Origin: Komagataeibacter europaeus LMG 18890
GTDB taxonomy: Bacteria > Pseudomonadota > Alphaproteobacteria > Acetobacterales > Acetobacteraceae
Length of the DNA: 44,862 nt
Reading direction: 5' to 3'
Assembly: GCF_000285295.1 (NCBI RefSeq)
Contig: NZ_CADP01000021.1
Coordinates: 1-44,862, forward strand
Shown here piece by piece: positions 30,244-38,935 of the stretch. Below the pieces are notes generated by a model. That model worked only from the letters and a program-made list of their open reading frames with translations, was not told the DNA's origin and did not search any database. The position numbers were made by a program, and so were the translations under genes. Numbering within the stretch: the first letter of the stretch is position 1; every line of letters starts with the position of its first letter.

Positions 30244-31542
30244 ATGGCCGGAATCATCACGACCCTTGCGGAAGAATACCTGCAGGGGTCGTTCCGTGGC
30301 GTCCCCTTTGTGGTTGTCGGCAGCGGCGGCAGCAACGGGCGCAATTTCCAGATCCACCGTTACCCGTTCCGCGACCAGCCATGGGCTGAGGATCTGGGAC
30401 GCGCCCCGCGTTCCTACCGGATCCGTGGCTTCCTGATCGGCCCCGAATGCCTGGTGCAGCGTGACCTGCTGGTCATGGCGGCTGAAACACAGGGGCCGGG
30501 CACGCTGATCCATCCCACGGTGGGCGCGCTGCAGGCCGCCCTCACCCGCTTCGAGTGGTACGAACGCGACGGGGTGATGGGCATCGTCGATATCGAGATG
30601 GAACTGGTCGAGGTCGTCAATTACCTCGGCTCGGTCATTACCCTGGCGCTGGACGCCGCCATCGGGGTCGCGGCCGTGGCGTTCGGCGCATCTGCGTCAT
30701 CCGACTACACCGCCAGTACGCTGACCCCGTATTCCTACGGGCGCTCCGTCCTCGGTGCCGGGCGTACCGTCGCCAGTCTCTGGGGCGCGGGTGCCGTCAC
30801 GGCCATCCGTTCCCCCAGCGCATGGCAGGCCTCGCTTGGCGTCCTGCCAGGCAACCTTGGCCGGTATGTGGGTGGTAATGGCGCCGCCACCGATCCCGAT
30901 GCGACCGAGGCCAGCGTGCTGGAAGACCTGACCACGAACGGGCAGGTCGTCAGCGCCAATGTGGCAGGGCTGGCGGATGCGGCAGACGCCACGGCGCTGG
31001 CCACCGGCATCCTTGCCGTGCCGGAATCGGTCCGCTCGGCCATCGCGGATCCGGCGGGACAGATCGCGGTCCTGACCCCGCTGGTGTCCTGCGATGCCAC
31101 GGTGATGGCCTCCAGCGCACCGATCGGCGGGGCCATTGCAACGGCGCAGGCCGCGACTGCAACGCTGTGCCGGCAGGCTGCCCTGCTGTCGCTGGCCCGC
31201 GCCTGCGGGGACTGGCAGCCTTCATCCGCCGAGGACGCGCAGGCCATGCGCCTCAAGGTCGGCACGCTGCTCGATGATGAAGCCATCACGGCGGCCGACA
31301 GTGGCAATGACGCCAGCTTTCAGGCCTTGCGGTCGCTGCGCGCACAGGTGCTGCAGGATCTGGCTGACCGGGGCGCGCGCCTGCCGGACATGATCACCGT
31401 CACCCGCAACGCCGCCCTGCCCGCGCTGGTGCTGGCCCAGCAGCTCTATGCCGACGGATCCCGCGCGCCCGACCTGATCCGGCGCGCCGATCCCATCCAT
31501 CCCGCTTTCATGCCAACCGCATTCGAGGCCCTGTCATCATGA
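30244..31542 (+). CDS. DNA circularisation/baseplate protein (Mu gpN-like)
   Basis: 432 aa. The N-terminal 120 residues (LQGSFRGVPFVVVGSGGSNG, RNFQIHRYPFRDQPWAEDLG, RIRGFLIGPECLVQRDLLVM) are the conserved DNA_circ_N domain of Mu gpN. The remainder is Ala-rich and helical. In Mu-like phages this protein binds tail and baseplate and has been linked to DNA protection. The stop overlaps the next ATG. Confidence 0.9.
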   Translation: MAGIITTLAEEYLQGSFRGVPFVVVGSGGSNGRNFQIHRYPFRDQPWAEDLGRAPRSYRIRGFLIGPECLVQRDLLVMAAETQGPGTLIHPTVGALQAALTRFEWYERDGVMGIVDIEMELVEVVNYLGSVITLALDAAIGVAAVAFGASASSDYTASTLTPYSYGRSVLGAGRTVASLWGAGAVTAIRSPSAWQASLGVLPGNLGRYVGGNGAATDPDATEASVLEDLTTNGQVVSANVAGLADAADATALATGILAVPESVRSAIADPAGQIAVLTPLVSCDATVMASSAPIGGAIATAQAATATLCRQAALLSLARACGDWQPSSAEDAQAMRLKVGTLLDDEAITAADSGNDASFQALRSLRAQVLQDLADRGARLPDMITVTRNAALPALVLAQQLYADGSRAPDLIRRADPIHPAFMPTAFEALSS

Positions 31543-32759
31543 GTGGTGCGCTGACTGCCCTGTCCGACTTTCTGGGATGGAATAACGCCCCGTCGGATCA
31601 GGTCTCGATCGTGGTCACGACCGGTGGTGCGTCGCGCCAGATCACCAACTGGACGTCGGCCGTGCTGCGGCTGGGGATCGAGATCATGCCCTGGACGGCA
31701 ACGCTGGGCATGACAGCCGCCCACGCGTCCGCCACCGGGGCCGGCACTCTCAACCCGGGCGATACCTGTCAGGTCTATATCGGGGCTGATCTGGTATTCA
31801 CCGGATACGTCATCACCGTGGTGGATGACCTCGGGCCGGAAGATCACATGATCGAGGTGCAGATCGCCTCGAAATCCGTCGATCTGGTGGAGTGCGCCGC
31901 CGAGTTCAGCACGTTCCAGATGAACAGTACCAACGTGCTGGCCATCGCGCAGGCTGTTGCCAGTCGCATGAACATTGACGTGATTTCCGTCAACGGCGCA
32001 GGCGATACCGACATCCTCGCCTTTTCCGTCATCCTGACGGAAACCGCCTATGAGGTGATCGAGCGCGTCTCCCGTCTTGCCGCCGTGCTGTTCTATGACC
32101 GGCCGGACGGCAATATCTGCATGTCAGCCGTGGGCACGCGCCGCGCGGCCAGCGGTTTTACGGTGGGTCAGAACGTCGAACGCATCCAGACCGTACGCAG
32201 CCTTGGCGGTCGGTATTCCAAGGTTATCGCCATAAACCAGAATACCGTATCCCTATTCACCGATCCGCATGTCGATGCGCTGGCAAGCCAGATGAGTGCC
32301 CTGACCGTAGGCATTGAGGCGACGGACAGTGGCGTGCCGCGTACGCGCATCATGTTCATTCCGGTAGAAAACGGAGACGAGAACAATAAGGTCTGCCAGC
32401 AGCGCGCGCAGTGGGAGGTCAACCGCCGGTATGGTCGCGCCTATCCCGTCACGCTGACGGCCGACAGCTGGCGCGACGCGGCTGGACAGCTATGGCTGCC
32501 CAACACGCTCGCCCCCGTCACCGCGCGCGACGGCACGGTCTCGGACCTGCTGATCGGGGAACTGACCCTGCGCCAGACGGTCGAGGACGGAACCCATGCC
32601 GATGTCGTACTGATGCCCCCCGGCGCCTTCTCGCCTGAGCCTCTGCTTAACCCGGCACTAGCCGATAAATTCCTTCAGGTCATGAACAGTGCGCAGAACA
32701 GCGTGGACACATCCATCCAGACCGAGGACTTGGCTGCCCCGAAGAATACCACATCATGA
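31539..32759 (+). CDS. Baseplate hub protein (Mu gpP-like)
   Basis: 406 aa. It contains GYVITVVDDLGPEDHMIEVQ, IASKSVDLVECAAEF and RVSRLAAVLFYDRPDGNICM in the order typical of Mu gpP, a gp27-like hub. It connects tube to spike. The ATG overlaps the upstream stop, and its own stop overlaps the spike gene start. Length is usual for the family (379 aa in Mu). Confidence 0.9.
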   Translation: MSGALTALSDFLGWNNAPSDQVSIVVTTGGASRQITNWTSAVLRLGIEIMPWTATLGMTAAHASATGAGTLNPGDTCQVYIGADLVFTGYVITVVDDLGPEDHMIEVQIASKSVDLVECAAEFSTFQMNSTNVLAIAQAVASRMNIDVISVNGAGDTDILAFSVILTETAYEVIERVSRLAAVLFYDRPDGNICMSAVGTRRAASGFTVGQNVERIQTVRSLGGRYSKVIAINQNTVSLFTDPHVDALASQMSALTVGIEATDSGVPRTRIMFIPVENGDENNKVCQQRAQWEVNRRYGRAYPVTLTADSWRDAAGQLWLPNTLAPVTARDGTVSDLLIGELTLRQTVEDGTHADVVLMPPGAFSPEPLLNPALADKFLQVMNSAQNSVDTSIQTEDLAAPKNTTS

Positions 32760-33259
32760 CCGCGCCCCTTCTGCGCACCGCGCGCCGTGTGATGATGGCG
32801 CTGGGCATCGGCCGCCAGACCGCCAACACGAACGAAACCCCCAACACGCCCACCGTGCAGGCCGCACTGGCGGCGGGGGAGATAAAGGCCGACCTGCCGA
32901 TCATGCAGGAATACGGGCTGGCCAGCCGGCCGGTGCCGGGGTCCGACCTGGTCATCGCCTTCATCGGCGGCGACCGCACGCGTGGCGTGGTCATCGCCAC
33001 CGGCGACCAGCGCGGCAGGCCGAAAGACCTGCAGCCCGGTGAGGTCTGCCTGTTCCATCCTTCCACCGGCAGCCGGATCTGGCTCATGGCGGACGGGTCG
33101 ATCGCCCTGAACCCGGCCAATAACAAGGTCACCACCCCCGGCGATTTCACGGCCGGGGGCACCATCACCGGCAATGAGGTCGTGGCGCAGGGCAAGAAGC
33201 TGTCCAGCCACGAACATTCCAACGGTAATAATGGCGCGGATACGGGACCGCCCGTCTGA
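32756..33259 (+). CDS. Baseplate spike protein (gpV / Mu gp45-like)
   Basis: 167 aa. An OB-fold-like part (LPIMQEYGLASRPVPGSDLV, GVVIATGDQRGRPKDLQPGE) is followed by a beta-helical part (FTAGGTITGNEVV) and a C-terminal HEHSNGNNGADTGPPV. The last segment resembles the histidine-containing apex that binds iron in membrane-piercing spikes. It forms the trimeric tip of the tail. Confidence 0.92.
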   Translation: MTAPLLRTARRVMMALGIGRQTANTNETPNTPTVQAALAAGEIKADLPIMQEYGLASRPVPGSDLVIAFIGGDRTRGVVIATGDQRGRPKDLQPGEVCLFHPSTGSRIWLMADGSIALNPANNKVTTPGDFTAGGTITGNEVVAQGKKLSSHEHSNGNNGADTGPPV

Positions 33260-33262
33260 TGC

Positions 33263-33463
33263 TTACTCCGCCGCGATCCCATGGACCGGGCGAGACGTGC
33301 GCTCGCGCACATCAAGGACCTCGATGCCGATCAGCCCGCCATCGGCATCGTAATCCAGCATCACGCCGGGGGAGACTTCGCGGGTTTCCACGGATTTTGC
33401 CCCTTCCGGCCCAACCCAGATGAACATGGCGTCGGTCTCGGGATCGTAGCTGGTTTTTATCAT
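33263..33463 (-). CDS. DUF2283 protein, candidate antitoxin
   Basis: 66 aa. KTSYDPETDAMFIWVGPEGA, VSPGVMLDYDADGGLIGIEV is the DUF2283 pattern. It is coupled by ATGA to the DUF4258 gene upstream, a pairing proposed as a toxin-antitoxin module by others. It lies opposite to all surrounding tail genes with only 3 bp to the spike gene, so the pair is an insertion (moron) in the structural operon. Confidence 0.8.
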   Translation of the reverse strand: MIKTSYDPETDAMFIWVGPEGAKSVETREVSPGVMLDYDADGGLIGIEVLDVRERTSRPVHGIAAE

Positions 33464-33720
33464 GACCTTGCTCTCCGCTTCTCTGCATCCCGGTCAGGGA
33501 AAACAGTCAGTACGACTATATCAGAACCCTCGGGCCAATGGACAACACGAAGAATGCGCCCTCCAAGTTCCGGTATGGCGCGATATGAGCGCGTACGCTC
33601 GGGATGGATGGGGTCCGCTTCGGTCCATTCCGAGTGCAGGACCGTGTCCGTTACCCATTCAGGTTCGATGCTGCGGCGCTCCATCGCCTCGCGGGCATGC
33701 GGTTTGAAAATCAGCGGCAT
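33460..33720 (-). CDS. DUF4258 protein, candidate toxin
   Basis: 86 aa. FKPHAREAMERRSIEPEWVT, HPERTRSYRAIPELGGRILR and VVHWPEGSDIVVLTVFPDRD are the DUF4258 features, with the H-A-x-x-R-M-x-x-R-like start related to RelE/BrnT-type folds. The start at 33720 has a weak ribosome binding site. A 12-codon frame (33748-33710 region) with GGGGAG lies just upstream and might act as a leader peptide. The toxin role is inferred from family and pairing. Confidence 0.75.
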   Translation of the reverse strand: MPLIFKPHAREAMERRSIEPEWVTDTVLHSEWTEADPIHPERTRSYRAIPELGGRILRVVHWPEGSDIVVLTVFPDRDAEKRRARS

Positions 33721-33821
33721 GGCCGGGCCTGTGCTGTGTCTGTGTTCATGCTGCTCCCCTGCCCGGCAGGCATAGCACACAAGACGGCGGCCTCCACGCC
33801 CTTCGATCTCACGGAAACATA

Positions 33822-34322
33822 ATGGATATCGCAATCACCTGGAACGTCCGCGAAGCCCGCGGCGACTGGCCCATCGTGTCCAGTGATCTGGCGCTGGACA
33901 ACCCCCTGAAATCAGCGGTCATGGTTTCGCTTTTCACAGACCGCGTGGCACCGCAGCAGCCATCATCCGATGACACTGCCGTCGGCATCCAGTCCCCTAC
34001 CGGCCCGACGGGTGCTGCCTCGGCCGACCGGCGCGGCTGGTGGGGCGACGCCTTTGCCGACCTGCCCATCGGCTCTCGCCTGTGGCAGCTCAGGCGCGCG
34101 GTCAAGGTCGGCACGCGGGCCATCCCGCGCGAGATCGAGGACATCTGTTCCGAGGCCCTGCAGTGGCTGGTCGATGACGGTGTCGCGACCTCGGTGGATG
34201 TCGCGGCCTGGTGGAACCCCACCGTGCGGACCATGGCCGAATTCTCCATCACCATCACCGAGCCGGGCAACAGCACGCCCCGGGTGTTCAAGTTTTCATG
34301 GGCCTGGGAGGGTCTGACCTGA
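33822..34322 (+). CDS. Phage GP46 family baseplate protein
   Basis: 166 aa. RRGWWGDAFADLPIGSRLWQ, LRRAVKVGTRAIPREIEDIC is the characteristic gp46 signature of Mu-like baseplates, related to T4 gp25. It initiates sheath attachment at the baseplate. The 101 bp between the toxin start and this ATG probably carry the divergent promoters; none was clear by eye. Confidence 0.92.
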   Translation: MDIAITWNVREARGDWPIVSSDLALDNPLKSAVMVSLFTDRVAPQQPSSDDTAVGIQSPTGPTGAASADRRGWWGDAFADLPIGSRLWQLRRAVKVGTRAIPREIEDICSEALQWLVDDGVATSVDVAAWWNPTVRTMAEFSITITEPGNSTPRVFKFSWAWEGLT

Positions 34323-34323
34323 C

Positions 34324-35439
34324 ATGGCCTATCCACGCCCGACCCTGTCACAACTGCGCCAGCAGGCCCTGCAGGATGTCATAAGCGGCGGCATCCCCGG
34401 CGTGACCGCCGTGCTGCGCTTCTCGGTCATCTACGTGCTGTCCATGGTGCTGGCGGGCCTGTCATGGCTGCATTACGGCTATATCGACTGGGTCGCCATG
34501 CAGTCGGTGCCCTGGACCGCCACGGGTGCGTATCTGGCCGCCTGGGGCGCGCTCAAGGGTGTGTATCGCAAGGGGGCCACGGCCGCCAGCGGCACGGCCA
34601 CCTTCACCGCCACCGGCACGGCCGTCATTCCAGCCGGCACGCAGTTCGCCCTGCAGGGCGGCCTGCTGGCGACGGCGTCGGCTGATAGCGTGACGGCCGA
34701 CGGGATCACCACCGTCAGCTGGACCGCCAGCAGCACCGGCACGGCAGGCAACGTCACGCTGGGCACCATCGTCACCCTGTCCAGCCCGGTGCCGGGCATC
34801 CAGACCACGGGCACCGTCACCGACATCACCGTCAGCGGCGCGGATATCGAGGACGATACCGATTTCCGCACCCGGGTCATGGACGCCTACCAGGCGCAGG
34901 GACAGGACGGGAAAGCCGATGATTACGTCGGCTGGGCCGAAGCCGTGGCCGGCGTTACCCGGGCGTGGGTGGTCGGCAATGGTGCCGGTGCCGGCACGGT
35001 GGTCGTCTACATCATGCTGGATGAGGCCAACGCGGACAACGGCGGTTTCCCCAACGGCACGAATGGCGCGGCCACCGGGGACGACCGCTACACCACCGCG
35101 ACCGGCGACCAGCTGACGGTGGCCAACGCCATCCAGCCCAGCCAGCCGGTCACCGCACTGGTCATTGTCTGCGCCCCCATCGCGCAGCCCACGGATTTCA
35201 TCATCACGGATCTGGGCACCGGCAACACCACGGCCAACCAGAAACTGATTACCGAAGCCTTGACCGACATGTTCGTGCGCCTGTCAGCCCCCGGGGGCAC
35301 CATCAACCCGAACGACTGGGAGGAAGCCATCGGCGCCATCGGGCTGGACAGTTTCGAGGTCCAGTCCCCGACCGGGCCGGTCACGGGTGCCAATGCCGGC
35401 ACCATGCCGACCCTTGGCGCCATAAGCTTCGCGGCGTGA
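34324..35439 (+). CDS. Baseplate J-like wedge protein (Mu gp47)
   Basis: 371 aa. LRQQALQDVISGGIPGVTAV and LKGVYRKGATAASGTATFTA, AVIPAGTQFALQGGLLATAS, DIEDDTDFRTRVMDAYQAQG, DDYVGWAEAVAGVTRAWVVG are typical for baseplate protein J. It is a wedge component, like T4 gp6. It follows the gp46 gene by 1 bp, as usual. Confidence 0.94.
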   Translation: MAYPRPTLSQLRQQALQDVISGGIPGVTAVLRFSVIYVLSMVLAGLSWLHYGYIDWVAMQSVPWTATGAYLAAWGALKGVYRKGATAASGTATFTATGTAVIPAGTQFALQGGLLATASADSVTADGITTVSWTASSTGTAGNVTLGTIVTLSSPVPGIQTTGTVTDITVSGADIEDDTDFRTRVMDAYQAQGQDGKADDYVGWAEAVAGVTRAWVVGNGAGAGTVVVYIMLDEANADNGGFPNGTNGAATGDDRYTTATGDQLTVANAIQPSQPVTALVIVCAPIAQPTDFIITDLGTGNTTANQKLITEALTDMFVRLSAPGGTINPNDWEEAIGAIGLDSFEVQSPTGPVTGANAGTMPTLGAISFAA

Positions 35440-35442
35440 TCC

Positions 35443-36033
35443 ATGGCAGCACCCAGATACTCGGTGGCGGATTTCCGCACGGCGCTTCTCAACCTGCTCC
35501 CACGCGGGCGCATCTGGTCGCGTGACCCGGATGGCATGCCCTACCAGATGGCAGGCGTATGGGCGCCGTCGTTCCAGCGTAGCGCCCAGTCGGCCGGTGA
35601 CCTGATCGATGACGCCTTCCCCTCCACCACGGTCAACCTGCTGCCGGAATGGGAGGCCACGCTGGGCCTGCCGGATCCGTGTGCGGGCGAAAGCCCGACC
35701 GTGGAACTGCGCCGTGCCCAGGTGGTGGCGCGCCTGACCGATAACGGCGGCGCGTCGGTCGACTACTTCGTCGCCTTCGCCAGGGCCCTTGGTTACGACA
35801 TCACCATCACCCAGTTCGCGCCCTCGCGGTTCCGCCGCAAGTTCGGCACGCCCTTCGGCGGCGATGCATGGGCCTATACCTGGCAGGTCAACTGCCCGCA
35901 GCTGACCATCAACCGCCTGAAATTCGGCCAGTCCTTCGGGAACCCGTGGGCGACATGGAGCAATGCGGTGCTGGAATGCGAGCTGAACGCCCGCAAGCCC
36001 GCGCACACCATCCTCATTTTCAACTACAGCTAA
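35443..36033 (+). CDS. Baseplate/tail protein (Mu gp48, DUF2313/YmfQ-like)
   Basis: 196 aa. LLNLLPRGRIWSRDPDGM, DLIDDAFPSTTVNLLPEWEA, LGLPDPCAGESPTVELRRAQ match the YmfQ/gp48 family that links baseplate and fibre. The family start, with RG-R-x-W, is intact. Only 3 bp separate it from gp47 and 9 bp from the fibre gene. Confidence 0.9.
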   Translation: MAAPRYSVADFRTALLNLLPRGRIWSRDPDGMPYQMAGVWAPSFQRSAQSAGDLIDDAFPSTTVNLLPEWEATLGLPDPCAGESPTVELRRAQVVARLTDNGGASVDYFVAFARALGYDITITQFAPSRFRRKFGTPFGGDAWAYTWQVNCPQLTINRLKFGQSFGNPWATWSNAVLECELNARKPAHTILIFNYS

Positions 36034-36042
36034 GGAAAACCG

Positions 36043-37593
36043 ATGGAACTGATCATCGGCACCGGCACCGTTGTCGAGGCTTCACGCGACACGATGCCCG
36101 CCACCGGCACGCCGGGCTGGGCGACTGACGGGGATCCGGCCGCCACCATCCCGGCCACGGATTTCCCCGCCTCCCATTACAACATGCTGGTGGCCGAGGT
36201 GGTGCAGGTCATCCTTGATTCCGGCCTGACGCTGGATCGAACCAATTGGGGGCAGCTCTCGGCCGCCATCCAGAAACTGATTGCCAGTCCCTTCGGGGGG
36301 ACCGCCTTCACCCCGGTCCAGCAGGGCGGCGGTTATGACCAGGTAGCGGGCAAGGTGTTTCTCGGTCGGGATACAACTTATCCGGGGCTTCGTTATTCCT
36401 ACGTTGGCACGGATGGCAAGACCATTACCGGCGGCGGATACCTGATCTCAAGCTATGGCCCGGAAAGCGGTGGCGCATCCGGCTACGCGCAGATTGGTGA
36501 CATTTCGCAGGATGGCGATGGCCGCATGGCGTGGCGTCCGCCCTCGCTGGGGACGTCCTATTCCATCGGCGCGCTCCTGTCCGATGTGACGGCGGAAACC
36601 GAGCGTGCCGAGGCGGCCGAGGCAACGCTGGTGTCGGGCACCCTGTCCATGGCCGCCACGGATTATCAGGCATACGGACTACACTGGTCCACCAGCCTTG
36701 GCGCCCCGATGCTGGTTTACGGGGCGGCCATATCATCTGCGACGGTCGTGCAGCTGGCAAAATACAGTGACGTCACTGCGGAAACCACACGCGCCGAGGC
36801 CGCAGAGGCAAAGCTGGTTTCCGGCACGCTGGCTATGGGAACAAGCGACTATCAGGGACAGGGTGTGCATTTTAACTCCGTTGGTCGGGCGGTCGGTGTT
36901 TACAACGATGGTGACGCCTCGCATTACCCGGTCCTGGCCAATTACGCTGACATCACACGAATACCGACAACATACATATCCAGCGGGTCATTCACCGTTC
37001 CAGCCGGAATATTCCTACTGATTGTCACGCTGGTCGGTGGTGGCGGCTCGGGCGGTTCCTGCAAGGGTACGGATCTTACCAATTCAGTAATAGCGGCAGG
37101 CGGTGGTGCGGGTGGTTACCTCAAGGCATATATATCCGTCTCGCCTGGGGACGTGGTCGCGTTCACCGTTGGCGGTGGCGGGGCATCCCCCGACAGCACC
37201 ATCGGTGTCCAGAACAATGGCGGGGATTCCTACATAACGGTCAACGGCACCGAAGTGGCCCGATGCACGGGGGGGGCCGGTGCGCTGTGGGTGAACACCA
37301 ACAGTTCCGCCGGCGGCGCTGGCGGCGAGCCGGAAGGGAAAAATGGGGCGGCATCCATCGAATGGTCCAACGGAACCGATGGCGGTGACGGGCAGAGCAA
37401 TGGCCAGCAAATCGGTGCTGGCAATGGCGCTCCCGGTCCCTGGGGCGGCGGTGGCCGTGCCGGGGCCGAAGGCGGGGAGGACGGGATGGGCTTTGGCGCG
37501 GGCGGGGGCGGCGCTTATGACCCGAACTATTCCGATACATTCTATAACGGCGGCGCAGGGTATCAGGGCTGCGTCATTGTGGAGATGCGGTAA
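36043..37593 (+). CDS. Tail fibre / glycine-rich adhesin
   Basis: 516 aa. The N-terminus (about 1-90) has the usual baseplate-binding part with DFPASHYNMLVAEVVQVILD. Two repeat units of 35 residues lie at 181-215 and 243-277 (DVTAE-T/T-RAEAAEA-LVSGTL and on). Residues 318-516 are extremely Gly-rich (VGGGGSGGS, GGGAGGYLK, GPWGGGGRAGAEGGEDGMG), recalling the polyglycine sandwich domains of T-even gp38 adhesins. It should determine host receptor binding. The internal duplication and Gly-rich end are regions where variation between relatives is expected. Confidence 0.85.
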   Translation: MELIIGTGTVVEASRDTMPATGTPGWATDGDPAATIPATDFPASHYNMLVAEVVQVILDSGLTLDRTNWGQLSAAIQKLIASPFGGTAFTPVQQGGGYDQVAGKVFLGRDTTYPGLRYSYVGTDGKTITGGGYLISSYGPESGGASGYAQIGDISQDGDGRMAWRPPSLGTSYSIGALLSDVTAETERAEAAEATLVSGTLSMAATDYQAYGLHWSTSLGAPMLVYGAAISSATVVQLAKYSDVTAETTRAEAAEAKLVSGTLAMGTSDYQGQGVHFNSVGRAVGVYNDGDASHYPVLANYADITRIPTTYISSGSFTVPAGIFLLIVTLVGGGGSGGSCKGTDLTNSVIAAGGGAGGYLKAYISVSPGDVVAFTVGGGGASPDSTIGVQNNGGDSYITVNGTEVARCTGGAGALWVNTNSSAGGAGGEPEGKNGAASIEWSNGTDGGDGQSNGQQIGAGNGAPGPWGGGGRAGAEGGEDGMGFGAGGGGAYDPNYSDTFYNGGAGYQGCVIVEMR

Positions 37594-37594
37594 A

Positions 37595-38086
37595 ATGAGC
37601 GGAACAACCACCTCTACGGCACAGGTCTATGCGGTCTACCTGACGGCGGCGTCGGGGGGCAATCCTGCGGGCTGCGTCGTCAATAATGTCCTGTGGGACG
37701 GGACGGCGTCATGGACACCGCCTGCGGGCACTGCCGCCATAGCTGATCCGGGGCGCAGATACCCCATCGGTAGCGGCTACGGCACGACCACGGATTATGT
37801 CCTGACCGGGCCGGATACGGCGGTTGCGGCGGAACCCGTAACGCTGTCCCTGAAACCCGGCGGCAGCGGGCCGCAGGCCGATGTCACGGTCACGCTGTCC
37901 GATGGCGGCGCGGGTGGCACGTTTTCATCCGGCACGGTCACGTTTGGCGCGGACGTGAATACGACCCGGACCGTGACCTATACGCCCAAGGCGGCAGGGA
38001 CGGTCACGATCAGCGCCACAAACAATGGCAGCCTGACCAACCCCGCCAGCCTGACCGTTACGGTGGCGGCTGCCGCCACGTCCTGA
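37595..38086 (+). CDS. Ig-like domain protein, fibre partner
   Basis: 163 aa. The C-terminal 85 residues (VTLSLKPGGSGPQADVTVTL, GTFSSGTVTFGADVNTTRTV, GTVTISATNNGSLTNPASLT) form one bacterial Ig-like (Big) domain. The N-terminal part is a small strand-rich unit with Gly and Trp. Phage Ig domains are found on virion surfaces, and this gene follows the fibre gene directly, so it may be a carbohydrate-binding accessory. Confidence 0.75.
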   Translation: MSGTTTSTAQVYAVYLTAASGGNPAGCVVNNVLWDGTASWTPPAGTAAIADPGRRYPIGSGYGTTTDYVLTGPDTAVAAEPVTLSLKPGGSGPQADVTVTLSDGGAGGTFSSGTVTFGADVNTTRTVTYTPKAAGTVTISATNNGSLTNPASLTVTVAAAATS

Positions 38087-38112
38087 CCGGCCCTGACAAT
38101 CCGAGCCTGCCC

Positions 38113-38137
38113 CACCGCCCATTGAGGCGGTTTTTTA
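38113..38137 (+). terminator. Rho-independent terminator
   Basis: CCGCC (38115-38119), loop, GGCGG (38126-38130), then six T. It ends the tail operon and sits only 16 bp before the next start codon. Confidence 0.8.
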
Positions 38138-38152
38138 TTGCCTGGAAACCTG

Positions 38153-38461
38153 ATGTTCATTCTGTGGAGACTGCTGGGGTTCGGTGAAGATCCCCAGCTG
38201 CGTGACCGGCTGGTCCGTGTTGAAACCAAGGTCGAAGCGACCGAGACGGATCTGCGCGCCCTGCGGGTCGAGGTCCGCACCCTGTCGACCGAAATGCGCG
38301 AATGCATGGGCCAGCTGATCGGCGGCATGAAAGCGGTCAAGGCGATCGGTACGGCCATCGTGGGCCTGATCACCGTCATCGGCACCGTGGCGGCCGCCCT
38401 GTTCGCCTATCCGCCCTTCTGCGACTGGGTCACGCATCTCCTGCACGGTGGCCATCCATGA
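38153..38461 (+). CDS. Coiled-coil membrane protein, holin-like (XhlA-type layout)
   Basis: 102 aa from ATG 38153. The first part is a charged helix (RDRLVRVETKVEATETDLRA, LRVEVRTLSTEMRECMGQLI), followed by one hydrophobic helix (AIGTAIVGLITVIGTVAAAL) near the C-terminus. The coiled-coil-plus-one-helix layout is that of haemolysin XhlA-like lysis proteins. The stop overlaps the ATG of the lysin candidate. The lysis role rests on layout and position. Confidence 0.65.
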   Translation: MFILWRLLGFGEDPQLRDRLVRVETKVEATETDLRALRVEVRTLSTEMRECMGQLIGGMKAVKAIGTAIVGLITVIGTVAAALFAYPPFCDWVTHLLHGGHP

Positions 38462-38934
38462 CCGCGGGCAATGCCCCGAACAAGGAACATGACGATATGA
38501 GCGAAAAGCTCCCGCGCGGGATCCGCAACAACAACCCCGGCAACCTGAACTATGTGGGCCAGCCCGGCGCGCATCTGGAAACGGGCGTGCCCTGCCCCCG
38601 CTTTGCGGCCTTCTCCACCATGGCGGACGGCATCCGCGCGCTGCGCGACCAGCTGCTACGCTACGGTGAGCGGGGCCTGACCACGGTACGTGCCATCATC
38701 TCCGTGTATGCGCCCCCCAGCGAGAACCCGACCGGGGCCTATGTTTACGCCCTGTGCAACCATATGGGCGTGCAGCCCGATACCGTGCTGAACCTGCGCG
38801 ATCCGGCCACGCAGCGGTCGCTGATCGCGGGCATCACGACCGTGGAGAACGGGCCGGGCCATATCAGCATGGCCCAGATCGACCAGGCGCTGCAGACCAC
38901 TCCTGCCGTGCCCCATCCCGTCAGCGAGGCCTGA
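38458..38934 (+). CDS. Endolysin candidate (PRD1-P5/P7-type, RGIRNNNPGN motif)
   Basis: 158 aa. LPRGIRNNNPGNLNYVGQPG, FAAFSTMADGIRALRDQLLR, GLTTVRAIISVYAPPSENPT and GAYVYALCNHMGV follow a family annotated as phage structural or transglycosylase proteins with murein-degrading activity. No signal peptide is seen, so export would need a holin from the flanking genes. ATG 38458 overlaps the previous stop; an in-frame ATG at 38497 (MSEKLPRG) is another possible start. Confidence 0.7.
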   Translation: MTAGNAPNKEHDDMSEKLPRGIRNNNPGNLNYVGQPGAHLETGVPCPRFAAFSTMADGIRALRDQLLRYGERGLTTVRAIISVYAPPSENPTGAYVYALCNHMGVQPDTVLNLRDPATQRSLIAGITTVENGPGHISMAQIDQALQTTPAVPHPVSEA

Positions 38935-38935
38935 T

